This document shows positions 8,799 through 17,837 of a stretch of DNA of 64,000 nt, in pieces (positions within the stretch are counted from its first letter, which is position 1; each line of letters opens with the position of its first letter). The stretch spans positions 110,556 through 174,555 of the forward strand of contig DASXYG010000140.1 in NCBI GenBank assembly GCA_036502625.1, written 5' to 3'. The position numbers and the translations under genes were made by a program. The notes beneath the pieces were generated by a model, which was not told the DNA's origin, searched no databases, and saw only the letters and a program-made list of their open reading frames with translations. This DNA comes from DASXYG01 sp036502625 (lineage in GTDB: Bacteria; Actinomycetota; Actinomycetes; Streptosporangiales; Streptosporangiaceae).

Positions 8799-10001
8799 TC
8801 ACAGTGTGCGCAGCGCCTCCGTTGGGGAGAGGCGCGCGGCGCGCAGCGCGGGCAGTAGGCCGGCGATCGCGCCGATGACGATCGCGGCGCCGATCCCGCC
8901 GACCCATGCCTCGGCCGGGATGACCACCGCCCAGCCCTTCGTGTTCGCGTAGACCGCGGTGGTCAGCGCCCCGGCCGCGACCCCGGCCACCCCGCCGAGC
9001 AGCGCGAGCATGACGGCCTCGGACAGGAACTGGGTGCGGATCTGGCCCCGGGTGGCGCCGAGCGCCCGGCGCAGCCCGATCTCCGATCGGCGTTCCAGCA
9101 CCGAGATGATCATGATGTTCGCGACCCCGACCGCGCCCACGATCAGCGCCACGAGCCCGAGCCCGAGGAACAGGCTGTTGAACGTGTCGTTCGCGGCGGC
9201 GCGCGCGGTGAGCGCGTCGGACGGCTGGCTGACGTCGACGTCGCTCGGCGACTCGGGGTTCGCGGTCTGCGCGAGCACCCCCTGCACCGCGTCCACCCGG
9301 TCCGTACGGGCCCGCGCGAACACCGTGGTCGGGGGCCCGGCCACCGCCTTGCCCCTGTCGACGGTCGTGTAGCTGAGGTAGCGCTCCGCCGCCGGGTAGC
9401 CGATCAGCGCGCTGGTGTCGACGTCGATGGACAGCGTCGCGGGCTTCAGGATGCCGACGACGTAGAACCACTGGTTCTTCATCCAGATCCGCTGCCCCGG
9501 GTAGACGCGGTCGATCCCGAGGCGCTGCGCGGCGAGCGCGCCGAGCACGGTGACCGGCTCGCGCTCGGTCGCCGGGTTCAGCCAGCGGCCCTGCGCGATG
9601 CCGGTGCCGATCACGCCGGGCAGGTTGAGGCTGGCGGCCCGTACCTTCAGGGCGTTGGTGTTGACCACCGGGATCAGCGGGCTGCGGTACACGTTCGCGT
9701 TCGCGACGGCGCCGGCGTGCGCGACCTGCTCGACGTCCGGCAGGTGGGCGATCCGGAGCGGCGCGGCCACCGGGAGCTGCGCCGAGCCGCCGGTGAACGA
9801 CTGGCCGGTGTTCGCGGTCAGCAGGTTCGTGCCGAGCTGGTCGATCTGGGCCAGCAGCGCGGCCTGGGAGGACGCGGACAGGCCGAGCACCGCCACGATG
9901 GCCGCGGTGCCGATCGCGATCCCCAGCGCGGACAGGGCGGCCCGCATGCGGCGGGCCCGGATTCCGATGCTGGCCACACGCATCTGGTCGGACAGCCTCA
10001 T
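8799..10001 (-). CDS. MacB-like ABC transporter permease (FtsX domain)
   Basis: 400 residues. One transmembrane helix lies near residues 20-45, then a roughly 230-residue extracytoplasmic MacB_PCD domain, then three helices in the FtsX domain (FLGLGLVALIVGAVGVANI; LALLGGVAGVAAGAL; GAAIVIGAIAGLLPALRAA). ERRSEIGLRRALGATR is the classic coupling motif of this family. The ATG overlaps the stop of the ATPase gene by 4 nt (ATGA). With the ATPase and the adaptor it forms a MacA/MacB-type exporter or mechanotransmission complex; substrate unknown, perhaps a peptide or lipoprotein. Confidence 0.93.
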   Translation of the reverse strand: MRLSDQMRVASIGIRARRMRAALSALGIAIGTAAIVAVLGLSASSQAALLAQIDQLGTNLLTANTGQSFTGGSAQLPVAAPLRIAHLPDVEQVAHAGAVANANVYRSPLIPVVNTNALKVRAASLNLPGVIGTGIAQGRWLNPATEREPVTVLGALAAQRLGIDRVYPGQRIWMKNQWFYVVGILKPATLSIDVDTSALIGYPAAERYLSYTTVDRGKAVAGPPTTVFARARTDRVDAVQGVLAQTANPESPSDVDVSQPSDALTARAAANDTFNSLFLGLGLVALIVGAVGVANIMIISVLERRSEIGLRRALGATRGQIRTQFLSEAVMLALLGGVAGVAAGALTTAVYANTKGWAVVIPAEAWVGGIGAAIVIGAIAGLLPALRAARLSPTEALRTL

Positions 10002-10702
10002 ACGCCCTCCATCGAACGCGCCGCGCTGTCGGCGACGATCCGCCCGTCGAGTACGCGCAACTGGCGGGGCATCCGGGCGGCCAGCCCGCTGTCGTGGGTG
10101 ATCACCAGGATGGTGGCCCCGTCGGCGTTGAGCTCGCGCAGCAGGTCGATGATGGCCGCGCCCGTCCTGCTGTCGAGGTTCCCGGTCGGTTCGTCGGCCA
10201 GCACGATGGCCGGGCGGCCGACCAGGGCGCGGGCGATCGCCACGCGCTGGCGCTCCCCGCCCGAGAGCCGGCCCGGACGGAAGCCGGCCCGGTCGGCCAG
10301 CCCGACCCGGTCGAGCGCCTCGGCGGCGCGCTCCCGCCGCTCGGCCGATCCCGCGCCGCCGTACAGCAGGCCGTCCGCCACGTTGTCCAGGACGCTGGTG
10401 TACTCCGACAGGAAGAACTGCTGGAAGACGAAGCCGATGCTGCGCGCCCGCAGCGCGGCGAGCCGGCGGTCGGTGAGCGCCGCGACGTCCTCCCCGTCGA
10501 TCCGTACCGCGCCGTCGGTGGGCCGCTCCAGCGTGCCGAGGATGTGCAGCAGCGTGGACTTGCCCGATCCCGACGGGCCGACGATCGCGACCAGCTCCCC
10601 GCTGCGCACGGTGAAGCTCACGCCGCGCAGCGCGTGCACCGGGGGCTGCGTGCCGTACGTCTTGGTGACCCGCGCCAGTTCGAGGACGTTCGACTCGCTC
10701 AT
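9998..10702 (-). CDS. MacB/LolD-type ABC transporter ATP-binding protein
   Basis: 234 residues. Walker A GPSGSGKST, Q-loop FVFQQFF, signature LSGGERQR, Walker B IVLADEPTGNLD and H-loop ITHD are all intact. The LDS after the Walker B and the overall length place it in the MacB/LolD/FtsE group that drives extracytoplasmic movements rather than classical transport. Its start overlaps the end of the adaptor gene by 4 nt (ATGA), and its stop overlaps the permease start in the same way, so the three subunits are translationally coupled. Confidence 0.96.
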   Translation of the reverse strand: MSESNVLELARVTKTYGTQPPVHALRGVSFTVRSGELVAIVGPSGSGKSTLLHILGTLERPTDGAVRIDGEDVAALTDRRLAALRARSIGFVFQQFFLSEYTSVLDNVADGLLYGGAGSAERRERAAEALDRVGLADRAGFRPGRLSGGERQRVAIARALVGRPAIVLADEPTGNLDSRTGAAIIDLLRELNADGATILVITHDSGLAARMPRQLRVLDGRIVADSAARSMEGV

Positions 10703-11898
10703 GTCGACGGCACCACCACTCGGTCGCCGGCCGAAAGGGCGCCGGAGACCTGCACGCGCCCATTGGCGTCGTCGAACAGGCCCGGCGTCACCGGCACGAT
10801 CCGGTTCCGGCCGCCGTTCGCCGCCGCGACCTCGACCGCGTATCCGCCGCCGGCCTTTCCGATGAGCGCGGTCACCGGGACGATCAGCGCGTTCTTGACG
10901 CCGTCCGTGGTGATCTGCACCTGGACCGGCGCCTGTTCGAGGTTCCCGGCGTCCTTCGGGTGCTTCAGCGTGACGTAGACCGGGAGTGTGGCCGACCCCG
11001 ACGACGCCCCCGAGTCGGAGCCGTCCGAGCCGTTCTGGCCCGACGCCGTGGCGACCGCGCCGATCCGGCTGACCACGCCGGACGTGACCCGGTTGTCCGG
11101 CAGCGTGACCTGCACCTGGTCGCCCTTCGCGACCTCCGACTGCTGGGCGGCGTCGAGCTTCACGGTCACCTCGCGCCGGTTCGACGACGCCTCCATGATC
11201 GGGTGCCCCGCGCCGGCTTTCGTGCCGTTCTTGGCCGTCACCTTGCTGATCCGCAATGGGCCGGGCAGCAGCACCGCCTGGCCGAGCTTCAGCTCGCCCG
11301 TGACGTCGGCGCCGCGTTTGTCCTGGAGCTTCTCCAGGGCGGCCACGGTCGCCGAGCCGAAATGGCGCGAATCGGGATCGAGCTCGGACTTGTCCGCGTA
11401 GCCCTCGTCGACGAGGGTCCTGTTCAGCGCCTGGACGTCCTTGCCGTCGGCGCCCTCGGCCAGGTCCCGGTACGCGGGCGTGCTCCCGCAGACGAGGATC
11501 ACCGGCTTCTGGTCGACGTCGTACAGCGTCTCGCCGCAGTCGACCTGGGCGCCCGCGGCCGGCAGCCAGGTGTACGTTCCGCTGGCCTGGTCGGCCACGG
11601 AGTACGGGCTCCCGTCGGCGTCGGCCGCGTACGCGAGCGTCCCGCTCTGGCCGATCTGCGCGGAGAGCGGGCCCTCCTGGACGGGCGCCAGCGACGTGCC
11701 GTAGCCGGCGGCCGCGGCCTGCTTGCCGTCGTCGCCGTGCGCGCCCGTCACGGCGAGGATCACGCCGCCGCCCGCCACGACGACCGCGAGCGCGACGCCG
11801 CCGCCGAGCAGCCCGCGCCGGCGCCGCCACCACGGACGGGCGGGCGCCTCGGCGGACGTACCGGTGCTCGCCGTGGTCCCGAGGTCAGCCGTTGCCAT
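10699..11898 (-). CDS. HlyD/MacA-like periplasmic adaptor with peptidoglycan-binding domain
   Basis: 399 residues. A short cytoplasmic segment precedes one signal-anchor helix (GLLGGGVALAVVVAGGGVIL, residues 28-47). A PG_binding_1-like module (KDVQALNRTLVDEGYAD, HFGSATVAALEKLQDKRG) lies near residues 150-195. Then come beta-barrel/lipoyl-like adaptor elements (KLDAAQQSEVAKGDQVQVTL, IVPVTALI) up to a C-terminal GDRVVV. This architecture accompanies MacB-type ABC systems in actinomycetes. The ATG at 11898 has AGGAGG upstream and overlaps the lipoprotein gene by 14 nt. It probably anchors the transporter to the cell wall. Confidence 0.88.
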   Translation of the reverse strand: MATADLGTTASTGTSAEAPARPWWRRRRGLLGGGVALAVVVAGGGVILAVTGAHGDDGKQAAAAGYGTSLAPVQEGPLSAQIGQSGTLAYAADADGSPYSVADQASGTYTWLPAAGAQVDCGETLYDVDQKPVILVCGSTPAYRDLAEGADGKDVQALNRTLVDEGYADKSELDPDSRHFGSATVAALEKLQDKRGADVTGELKLGQAVLLPGPLRISKVTAKNGTKAGAGHPIMEASSNRREVTVKLDAAQQSEVAKGDQVQVTLPDNRVTSGVVSRIGAVATASGQNGSDGSDSGASSGSATLPVYVTLKHPKDAGNLEQAPVQVQITTDGVKNALIVPVTALIGKAGGGYAVEVAAANGGRNRIVPVTPGLFDDANGRVQVSGALSAGDRVVVPST

Positions 11899-12406
11899 TC
11901 TCCGAACCTCCTAGGTGGGCCACGTTGCGGCACGCGCTCATCGCCTTCTTGAACTGCGGCGACTTGGTGTCGATCTTGTCCCGGGGCACCAGCAGGCGGC
12001 CGTCCTGCGGGTCGGGCATGTTCGGTATGCCGTTCCTGCGCATGCACTGGGCCCATTTCAGCCATTCCTTCTGGTCCTGGGCACGCTGCGCGGAACTGGG
12101 CTCGAAACCGGGCGGCTCCTTCGACTTGCACGCCTGCCGCGCCTTCTTGAACTGCGGCGAATTCCGGTTCGGCCCGCCCGCCGCGATCACGAACTTGCCG
12201 GTCTTGTCGGGGTCGGGGAAGTCCGGTACGCCGTTCTCGCGCATGCACTGCGTGAACCGCACCGCCTTCTCCAAAGTGGAGTTCGCGTTCGCGCTGGAAT
12301 TCGGGCCGGACGAGCCGGTATTCGGATCACCGGAGCCGCCGCATGCCGCGGTCGTCAGGGCCAGCGCGGCGGCCGATGCGGCCAGCAGCACAGAGACCTT
12401 GTTCAT
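11885..12406 (-). CDS. Secreted lipoprotein with an internally duplicated CMRxNG domain
   Basis: 173 residues. A lipoprotein signal peptide ends with lipobox TAAC (Cys near residue 22). The mature protein contains two copies of one roughly 45-residue unit. The first reads FTQCMRENGVPDFPDPDKTG, then SPQFKKARQAC; the second reads WAQCMRRNGIPNMPDPQDGR, then SPQFKKAMSAC. Each unit keeps two Cys, suggesting a disulfide per domain. It lies between the TPR/retropepsin-like gene and the adaptor gene on one strand, so it is probably a surface component of the export or sensing system. Function unknown. Confidence 0.85.
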   Translation of the reverse strand: MNKVSVLLAASAAALALTTAACGGSGDPNTGSSGPNSSANANSTLEKAVRFTQCMRENGVPDFPDPDKTGKFVIAAGGPNRNSPQFKKARQACKSKEPPGFEPSSAQRAQDQKEWLKWAQCMRRNGIPNMPDPQDGRLLVPRDKIDTKSPQFKKAMSACRNVAHLGGSENGNG

Positions 12407-12454
12407 CGTTTCTCTTTCCGATGGGGTATCGCTTGCGAAAGGCCGTTTCCGCGG

Positions 12455-13753
12455 TCAGCCGGATTTGCCGCGCGCGATGTACAGGTTCATGTCGGTGAAG
12501 TCGAGCGTGACGTTGTACGGCTTGTAGAAGCAGTGCGCGAAGTGCGCCGGAACGTCGAATCCGTACGGCTGGGCGACCGGCATTTTCGGGTCGGTCTCGC
12601 AGTAGACCCCGTTGGCGGTGGCGGCGCCGAGGCGGAGCTCCTTCGGGTAGCACGGGTTGGTGACCGCCGGGTGGCTGTGCGCGAAGGTCTCGATCGGACG
12701 GTCGAGGTCGGTGCGCACCCCCAGCCGCTCGGCCGTGTCACCGTGCAGGCCCGCGGCGGCCTCGCCGGTTCCGCCGACGTTCACGGCCACCACCCGCGGG
12801 CCGGAGCCGGCGACGCTGCCCCTGCTGTGCAGCATGTGCTCGCGGGCCAGCCACAGCGGCAGCGGCTCGGCGCCCGCCCGTACGGCGTCGGCGCGTACTT
12901 TCGCGGCCGTTTCGGGGGTGCGGCGGCGCAAAATCAGCGACCGGCCCGCGTAGTCAAACGTGCTCAGCAGGTGGTAGAAGACCCACGTGCCGATGATCCC
13001 GTCCCTCGGCCCGCCGGGCGTGGCCGGGTCCGGCTCGTCCCACTCCACCGGGATGTTGCGCAGCTCGATGCCGCCCAGCTTGAAGGACTCCAGCACCCCG
13101 AAGTACTGCCACACGGTGCCGTCCAGGAAGTCGATCTTCTGCTTGGCCACGGGCTTCAGCCCGGCCTCCTCGGCGACCTTCGTGGACATGCCCAGCCACG
13201 GCTCGCCGGTGTAGAACGTGAAGCGCTTCGGCGGCCCGCCATTGACCGAGGCCTCGATCAGCGGTTCCGGGTCCATCTGCTGCCAGGGCAGCCGCGCGAT
13301 ATCGCCGTGGACCTGATACGCCTTTCCGCTGACCGCCGCGAACCATTTCGCGAAGATGTCCTCACCGGCCGCCTGCCAGCGCGGTACGGAGAGGGCGAAT
13401 TTGTCCTGCCGGATGTAGCAGTCGCCCAGGAATTCGTTCGTGTCCTTGTCGTCCGGCGCCAGTTCGAGTGCCTTCTTGAGGAATTTCTCGGCCTCGGGGA
13501 ACCGGTTGGACAGGAGCGCGACATAACCGCGCTGGCGGGTCGCGCGCAGGTTCGTGGGGTCCTTTTTCAGGATCTCCTCGTACGCGCGGCCGGCCCGCGC
13601 GAACTTCCCGGCCTTGAACAGCGCGTCCGCGTCGTCAATGCCGGCCCGCGCGGTGGCCGCCTCGCTCAGCAGCGGTGTGGCCGCGGCGGCGCCGGCCACC
13701 ACGGCGGCGCCCCGCAATAGCGAGCGCCGATTCCATTCTCCGTCATGGTCCAT
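12455..13753 (-). CDS. Tat-exported TPR protein with retropepsin-like fold lacking the usual first Asp
   Basis: 432 residues. A twin-arginine signal (NRRSLLRGAAVVAGAAA) is followed by TPR-like repeats near residues 40-130 (DALFKAGKFARAGRAYEEIL; PEAEKFLKKALELAPDD). The C-terminal 250 residues look like a retropepsin/aspartyl-protease-like domain with DGIIGTWVF as the second characteristic motif. The strand where D-T/S-G is expected reads FTFYTGEPWLGMS, so the catalytic Asp is replaced by Tyr. It may therefore be a binding protein rather than a protease. The start codon is preceded by GGAGG at unusually short spacing. It sits 78 bp after the kinase gene, same strand. Confidence 0.75.
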   Translation of the reverse strand: MDHDGEWNRRSLLRGAAVVAGAAAATPLLSEAATARAGIDDADALFKAGKFARAGRAYEEILKKDPTNLRATRQRGYVALLSNRFPEAEKFLKKALELAPDDKDTNEFLGDCYIRQDKFALSVPRWQAAGEDIFAKWFAAVSGKAYQVHGDIARLPWQQMDPEPLIEASVNGGPPKRFTFYTGEPWLGMSTKVAEEAGLKPVAKQKIDFLDGTVWQYFGVLESFKLGGIELRNIPVEWDEPDPATPGGPRDGIIGTWVFYHLLSTFDYAGRSLILRRRTPETAAKVRADAVRAGAEPLPLWLAREHMLHSRGSVAGSGPRVVAVNVGGTGEAAAGLHGDTAERLGVRTDLDRPIETFAHSHPAVTNPCYPKELRLGAATANGVYCETDPKMPVAQPYGFDVPAHFAHCFYKPYNVTLDFTDMNLYIARGKSG

Positions 13754-13830
13754 GCCTCCACTGAAGACGGACGGCCGTTGCGGTGGCGTATGCGATTTTC
13801 AATACGCCCGCGATACACCGGATCGCGGCG

Positions 13831-14949
13831 TCAGGGGGCCGCGGGCGTGCCGGGCAGCCGGATCGTGACGACGAGGCCGCCGCCGGGGCGCGGCGCGAGG
13901 TCGAGCGTGCCGTCGTGCGCGCGGACGATGCTGTGCACGATGGCCAGCCCGAGGCCGACGCCGGCGTGCTCCTCGTCGCCGCGCGCGCGTTCCGTGCCGC
14001 GCTGGAACGGTTCGACGAGCGTCGGCACCAGTTCCGGCGGAAGCGGGCGGCCGGTGTTCTCGACCCGCAGGACGCTCGCGTCGGCCTGCTGCTCGGTGTG
14101 GACCGTGACGGTGCCGCCGGCGGGGAGGTTGTGGACGACGCCGTTCTGGACGAGGTTCGTCACCATCCGCAGGAGGAGCTCCGCCGAGCCGGGCGTCTTC
14201 GTGGCCGCGCCGGTGACGTCGAGGGTGATCCGGCGTTCCTCGGCGAGGGGGAGCAGCGTTTCGGTGGCCTGCTCGGCGACGAGCGACAGGTCGACGGTTT
14301 CGCGGGTGAGGCCGCCGCGGTCGCCGCGGGAGAGCAGGAGGAGCGCCTCGGTGAGGTCGATCGCCCGCGCGTTGACCGTACGCAGGCGTTCGATGAGCTC
14401 GTCCCGGTCCCGCTCCGGGTCGTCGCGGGCGACGTCGAGGAGGGCCTGGGAGATCGCCAGCGGCGTGCGCAGTTCGTGTGAGGCGTTCGCGGCGAACCGC
14501 TGCTGTTCGGCGACCTGGGATTCGAGCTGCTGGAGCATGGTGTCGAACCCGTCGGCGAGCTCGCGGAACTCGTCCCTGCGGCCCGGCAGCCGGATCCGGT
14601 GGGACAGCGATCCGTCCGCGGCCGTCCGCGCCGCCTCCGTGATCCGGGTGAGCGGCGCGAGCATCCGGCCGGCCAGGAACCACCCCCCGAGCAGGCCGAA
14701 CACCAGCAGGAAGGCGAGCGCGACGGCCACGGCGGGCGCGAAGCCGCGCAGGAGCTCCGCGCGGCTGGGCCCGGTGATGATGATGACCCCGCCGAACGTC
14801 CTCCGGATGGACCTGGCGTCGTTGGTCGGCACCCAGCGCAGCACGAACACCCACATCACGGCCAGCAGGAGAAGGCCGGCGAGGAGCAGGAACCCGGCGT
14901 AGCTGATCGTCAGCTTCAGCCGGGCGCTGAGCCCGGGGCGCCTGTTCAC
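13831..14949 (-). CDS. Sensor histidine kinase, EnvZ/PhoR-type
   Basis: 372 residues. Two transmembrane helices (near residues 12-35 and 70-95) flank a short external loop of about 40 residues. A HAMP linker follows (RMLAPLTRITEAARTAADGS), then the H-box RFAANASHELRTPL and the HATPase with N-box LVQNGVVHN, G1 and GVGLGLAIVHSIVRAHDG. The GTG start at 14949 overlaps the response-regulator stop by 4 nt (GTGA). The downstream same-strand genes encode the TPR/retropepsin-like protein, the lipoprotein and the MacAB-like transporter, which this pair probably controls. Confidence 0.95.
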   Translation of the reverse strand: MNRRPGLSARLKLTISYAGFLLLAGLLLLAVMWVFVLRWVPTNDARSIRRTFGGVIIITGPSRAELLRGFAPAVAVALAFLLVFGLLGGWFLAGRMLAPLTRITEAARTAADGSLSHRIRLPGRRDEFRELADGFDTMLQQLESQVAEQQRFAANASHELRTPLAISQALLDVARDDPERDRDELIERLRTVNARAIDLTEALLLLSRGDRGGLTRETVDLSLVAEQATETLLPLAEERRITLDVTGAATKTPGSAELLLRMVTNLVQNGVVHNLPAGGTVTVHTEQQADASVLRVENTGRPLPPELVPTLVEPFQRGTERARGDEEHAGVGLGLAIVHSIVRAHDGTLDLAPRPGGGLVVTIRLPGTPAAP

Positions 14950-15617
14950 GCGTCGCCGCCGGTGTCGATCCGGTAGCCGACGCCGGGCACCGTGGCGATC
15001 AGCCAGGGTTCGCCGAGGCGTTTGCGCAGGGCGGAGACGGTGATGCGGACGGCGTTGGTGAACGGGTCGGCGTTCTCGTCCCACGCCCGTTCCAGGAGCT
15101 CTTCGGCGTTGACGACCCCGCCCTCGGCGGCGACGAGCACCTCGAGCACGGCGAACTGCTTCCGGGTGAGCGCGACGTAGCGCCCGTCGCGGAAGACCTC
15201 ACGGCGGAACGGGTCGAGCCGCAGCCCCGCGACCTCGCGCACCGGGGGCCGGGCGTACGCGCGCCTGCGGTCCAGCGCCCGCAACCGCATCACCAGCTCC
15301 CGGAGCTCGAACGGCTTGGTGAGGTAGTCATCGGCGCCGAGCCCGAACCCCGAGGCCTTGTCGTCCAACCGGTCGGCCGCGGTGAGCATGAGGATCGGCA
15401 TGCCGCTGCCGGACGCGACGATCCGCCGGGCGATCTCGTCACCGGACGGCCCGGGTACGTCGCGGTCGAGCACCGCGAGGTCGTAGGAGTTGACGGCGAG
15501 CAGCTCAAGCGCGGTGTCGCCGTCACCGGCGACGTCGGCGGCGATCGCCGCCAGCCGCAGCCCATCACGGACCGCCTCGGCCAGGTACGGCTCGTCCTCC
15601 ACGACCAGCACACGCAT
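14946..15617 (-). CDS. OmpR/PhoB-family response regulator
   Basis: 223 residues. The receiver has acidic residues in VVEDEPYLAEAV, phosphoacceptor Asp in LAVLDRDVPGPSGDE, and Lys in DDYLTKPFELREL. The C-terminal winged helix (YVALTRKQFAVLEVL; NAVRITVSALRKRLG; VPGVGYRI) is typical of OmpR regulators. It is the first gene of a two-gene kinase unit and is likely upstream of the whole 13753-8799 block, transcribed the same way. Targets are inferred from position. Confidence 0.96.
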   Translation of the reverse strand: MRVLVVEDEPYLAEAVRDGLRLAAIAADVAGDGDTALELLAVNSYDLAVLDRDVPGPSGDEIARRIVASGSGMPILMLTAADRLDDKASGFGLGADDYLTKPFELRELVMRLRALDRRRAYARPPVREVAGLRLDPFRREVFRDGRYVALTRKQFAVLEVLVAAEGGVVNAEELLERAWDENADPFTNAVRITVSALRKRLGEPWLIATVPGVGYRIDTGGDA

Positions 15618-15683
15618 ACCCGCAGCTTAGGCAGCACCGCATATCGCCGGCATATGCGAACCGCGGCCGCCCGCCCAATCAGG

Positions 15684-16133
15684 TCATCGGCGGCGTTCGA
15701 CCACGACGTTCCCGCTCAGGGCGAAGCCGGTGACGGTGACGCGGGGCGCGCCGGGCGCCCCCGGGCCCTCGGCGCGGTGGTCGAAGCCGCCGACGATCCC
15801 GGTGCCGGCGATGCGCACGTCGGCGTCCTCGGGCACGACGACCGTGATGGTGCCGATGATCGCGGTGGCGTGGATCGTCGTCTCGCCGTCGGCGAACCGC
15901 GCCCGCCGGAGGTCGATCTCCCCGCTGCCGATCACCGCCAGCCCCCGGAAGGTGCGCCCGACCACCCATCGGCCGGTCCGCCGGAACCCGGCGAGGATGC
16001 CGACCTCCCGCATCGCCGCGGGCGCCGCGTCACCGGCCGCCGTAGCCAGGTCGCGCAGGACCGCGGCCAGCTCCCGCCCGGCATCGGACGCCCGCGCCTC
16101 CGGCACGACCGCCCGCCTCTCCACGTCCGCCAT
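15684..16133 (-). CDS. LiaF-like C-terminal domain (DUF1707/DUF2154-type) protein
   Basis: 149 residues. The first 45 residues (VPEARASDAGRELAAVLRDL) recall a degenerate DUF1707 module. The rest is the right-handed beta structure seen at the C-terminus of LiaF-type proteins (FRGLAVIGSGEIDLRRARF; TIHATAIIGTITVVVPEDA; DVRIAGTGIVGGF). There is no transmembrane helix, so it is cytoplasmic or peripheral. LiaF modulates a cell-envelope-stress kinase in Firmicutes. Here the neighbouring two-component pair on the same strand makes an envelope-stress link plausible but unproven. Confidence 0.75.
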   Translation of the reverse strand: MADVERRAVVPEARASDAGRELAAVLRDLATAAGDAAPAAMREVGILAGFRRTGRWVVGRTFRGLAVIGSGEIDLRRARFADGETTIHATAIIGTITVVVPEDADVRIAGTGIVGGFDHRAEGPGAPGAPRVTVTGFALSGNVVVERRR

Positions 16134-16215
16134 CACCAGGCCTCCGCCGCCGCGGTGCGGTTCAATCGCGGTGAGGGATCGGCCACCAAGGCCGTCCGCG
16201 CGGGGATGGAGCCTC

Positions 16216-17012
16216 ATGGATCTGCGGTTGAGCGGCAAGACGGCGATCGTCACCGGAGCGAGCCGCGGCATCGGCTTCGCGATCGCCGACGCGCTCGCCG
16301 GCGAGGGCGCCGACGTCGTCCTGGTCGCCCGGGACACCGCCGCGCTCGACACGGCCGCCGCCCGGCTCGCGCGGCATCCCGGCCGTGCGCTGGCGGTCCA
16401 GGCGGACACCACCGACGACGACGCGGTCCGGGCGATGGTGGCGCGCGCGGCCGACGTGTTCGGCGGGGTGGACATCCTCGTCAACGCGGCCGCGCGGCCC
16501 GGTGGCGCCGGTGGCCGCGGGGGCTCGCCGAGCTGCGCGACGACGACGTACGGGTGGAGGTCGAGACCAAGGTCCTCGGCTACCTGCGCTGCGCGCGGGC
16601 GGTGGCGCCGTACATGATCGACCGCGGCTGGGGACGGATCGTCAACATCAGCGGGCTGGCCGCGCGGCAGGCGGGCAGCACCGCCGGATCGATCCGCAAC
16701 GTCGCCGTGGCCGCGATGACCAAGAACCTCGCCGACGAGCTCGGGCCGGCCGGCGTCAACGTCACCGTCGTGCACCCGGGGATGACCGTCACCGAACGGA
16801 CGCCCGGGATGATCGCGCGCAACGCCGCGGCCCTGGGGGTGGACGAGGCCGAGGCGGAGGCGCGCATGGCCGCGGACGTCAGCGTCGGGCGCCTGATCAC
16901 CGCGGCCGAGGTGGCGGACGTCGTCTGCTTCCTCGCCTCGCCGCGCAGCGTCGCGATCAACGGTGACGCGATCGCCGCCGGCGGCGGCGCCCGCGGCGCG
17001 ATCCACTACTGA
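16216..17012 (+). pseudogene. SDR-family oxidoreductase gene interrupted by an apparent 1-nt deletion
   Basis: The 5' part (MDLRLSGKTAIVTGASRGIG, with the TGASRGIG dinucleotide motif) and the 3' part (AELRDDDVRVEVETKVLGYL through SGLAARQAGS to the stop at 17010-17012) lie in different frames that meet at a run of five G at about 16519-16523. One more G restores a single 265-residue SDR. The normal YxxxK catalytic pair is absent: the segment reads SIRNVAVAAMTKNLADELG, as in a known divergent SDR subgroup. This is either a real frameshift or a homopolymer sequencing error. Confidence 0.75.
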
Positions 17013-17125
17013 CGCCGGCGCGGCCCGCCGGAAGAGCACCCGCACCAAATGGCCCTTGTCCTCCCCGCGCGCCTTCCGGGGTCGCGCGAGATGATCGATC
17101 CCATGGACACAGGGACGGAAGCCCG

Positions 17126-17620
17126 GTGAGCCGGGGCCTGGGCGACGCGCTGCCCGCCGAGCTTGCGGCCGCGCTGGCCGCCGACGACAACGAGGGCTTC
17201 ACCGTCATGCTGATGTCGGTGGGCGACGACGACTGGCCGCACCTCTCGCTGCTCAGCGTCGGCGAGGTCGTCGCGATGGACGCCCGGCGGCTCCGGATGG
17301 CGCTGTGGCCGGGGAGCACGGCGGTGCGCAACCTGACGCGCAGCGGGCGCGGCACGCTCGGCATGGTCGTGGACGAGGCGAGCTACACGGTCCGTGTCGA
17401 GGTGGACGCGCGGGGCGTGCTCGCGATCGCCGACGCGGGCCGGCGCGCCGTGTTCGAGGCCCGCGTCGTGGAGTCGCGGGCCGACGTCGCGCCGTACGCC
17501 GTGATCGACACCGGCATCCGGTTCCACCTGACCGAACGCGAGCCCGCGCTCACCCGGTGGGCGGCCACCCGGGAGGCGCTGCGCGGCCTGGACACCTCCG
17601 GCGGCGCCGCGGGCCGCTAG
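17126..17620 (+). CDS. PPOX-fold (pyridoxamine phosphate oxidase-like) flavin-binding protein
   Basis: 164 residues with the split-barrel pattern HLSLLSVGEVVAMDARRLRMALWPGST followed by NLTRSGRGTLGMVVD (seen in parts), typical of FMN- or F420-binding PPOX-like proteins of unknown substrate. GTG at 17126 is used, with a GGGACGGAAG purine stretch upstream. It is 113 bp after the SDR gene on the same strand. No clear catalytic assignment. Confidence 0.7.
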   Translation: MSRGLGDALPAELAAALAADDNEGFTVMLMSVGDDDWPHLSLLSVGEVVAMDARRLRMALWPGSTAVRNLTRSGRGTLGMVVDEASYTVRVEVDARGVLAIADAGRRAVFEARVVESRADVAPYAVIDTGIRFHLTEREPALTRWAATREALRGLDTSGGAAGR

Positions 17621-17837
17621 CCGTGTCGATCACCCGCCGAAGCTCCGCCAGGACGCCTGCTGTGCGGCGGGGGCGCACGCACGCCACGGGGATCGCCCCC
17701 CCGTCGCATGCCGCAGCCGTACCGATCCCGAGTGTGATCGGTTTGCCGGGGTGGCAACACAATTCGTGTGGGCGGTGCCGTCGGCCGCATGATCGGCATG
17801 AGGTCGGCGTACGAGGGATCACAGGCGTGGAGGTTCG

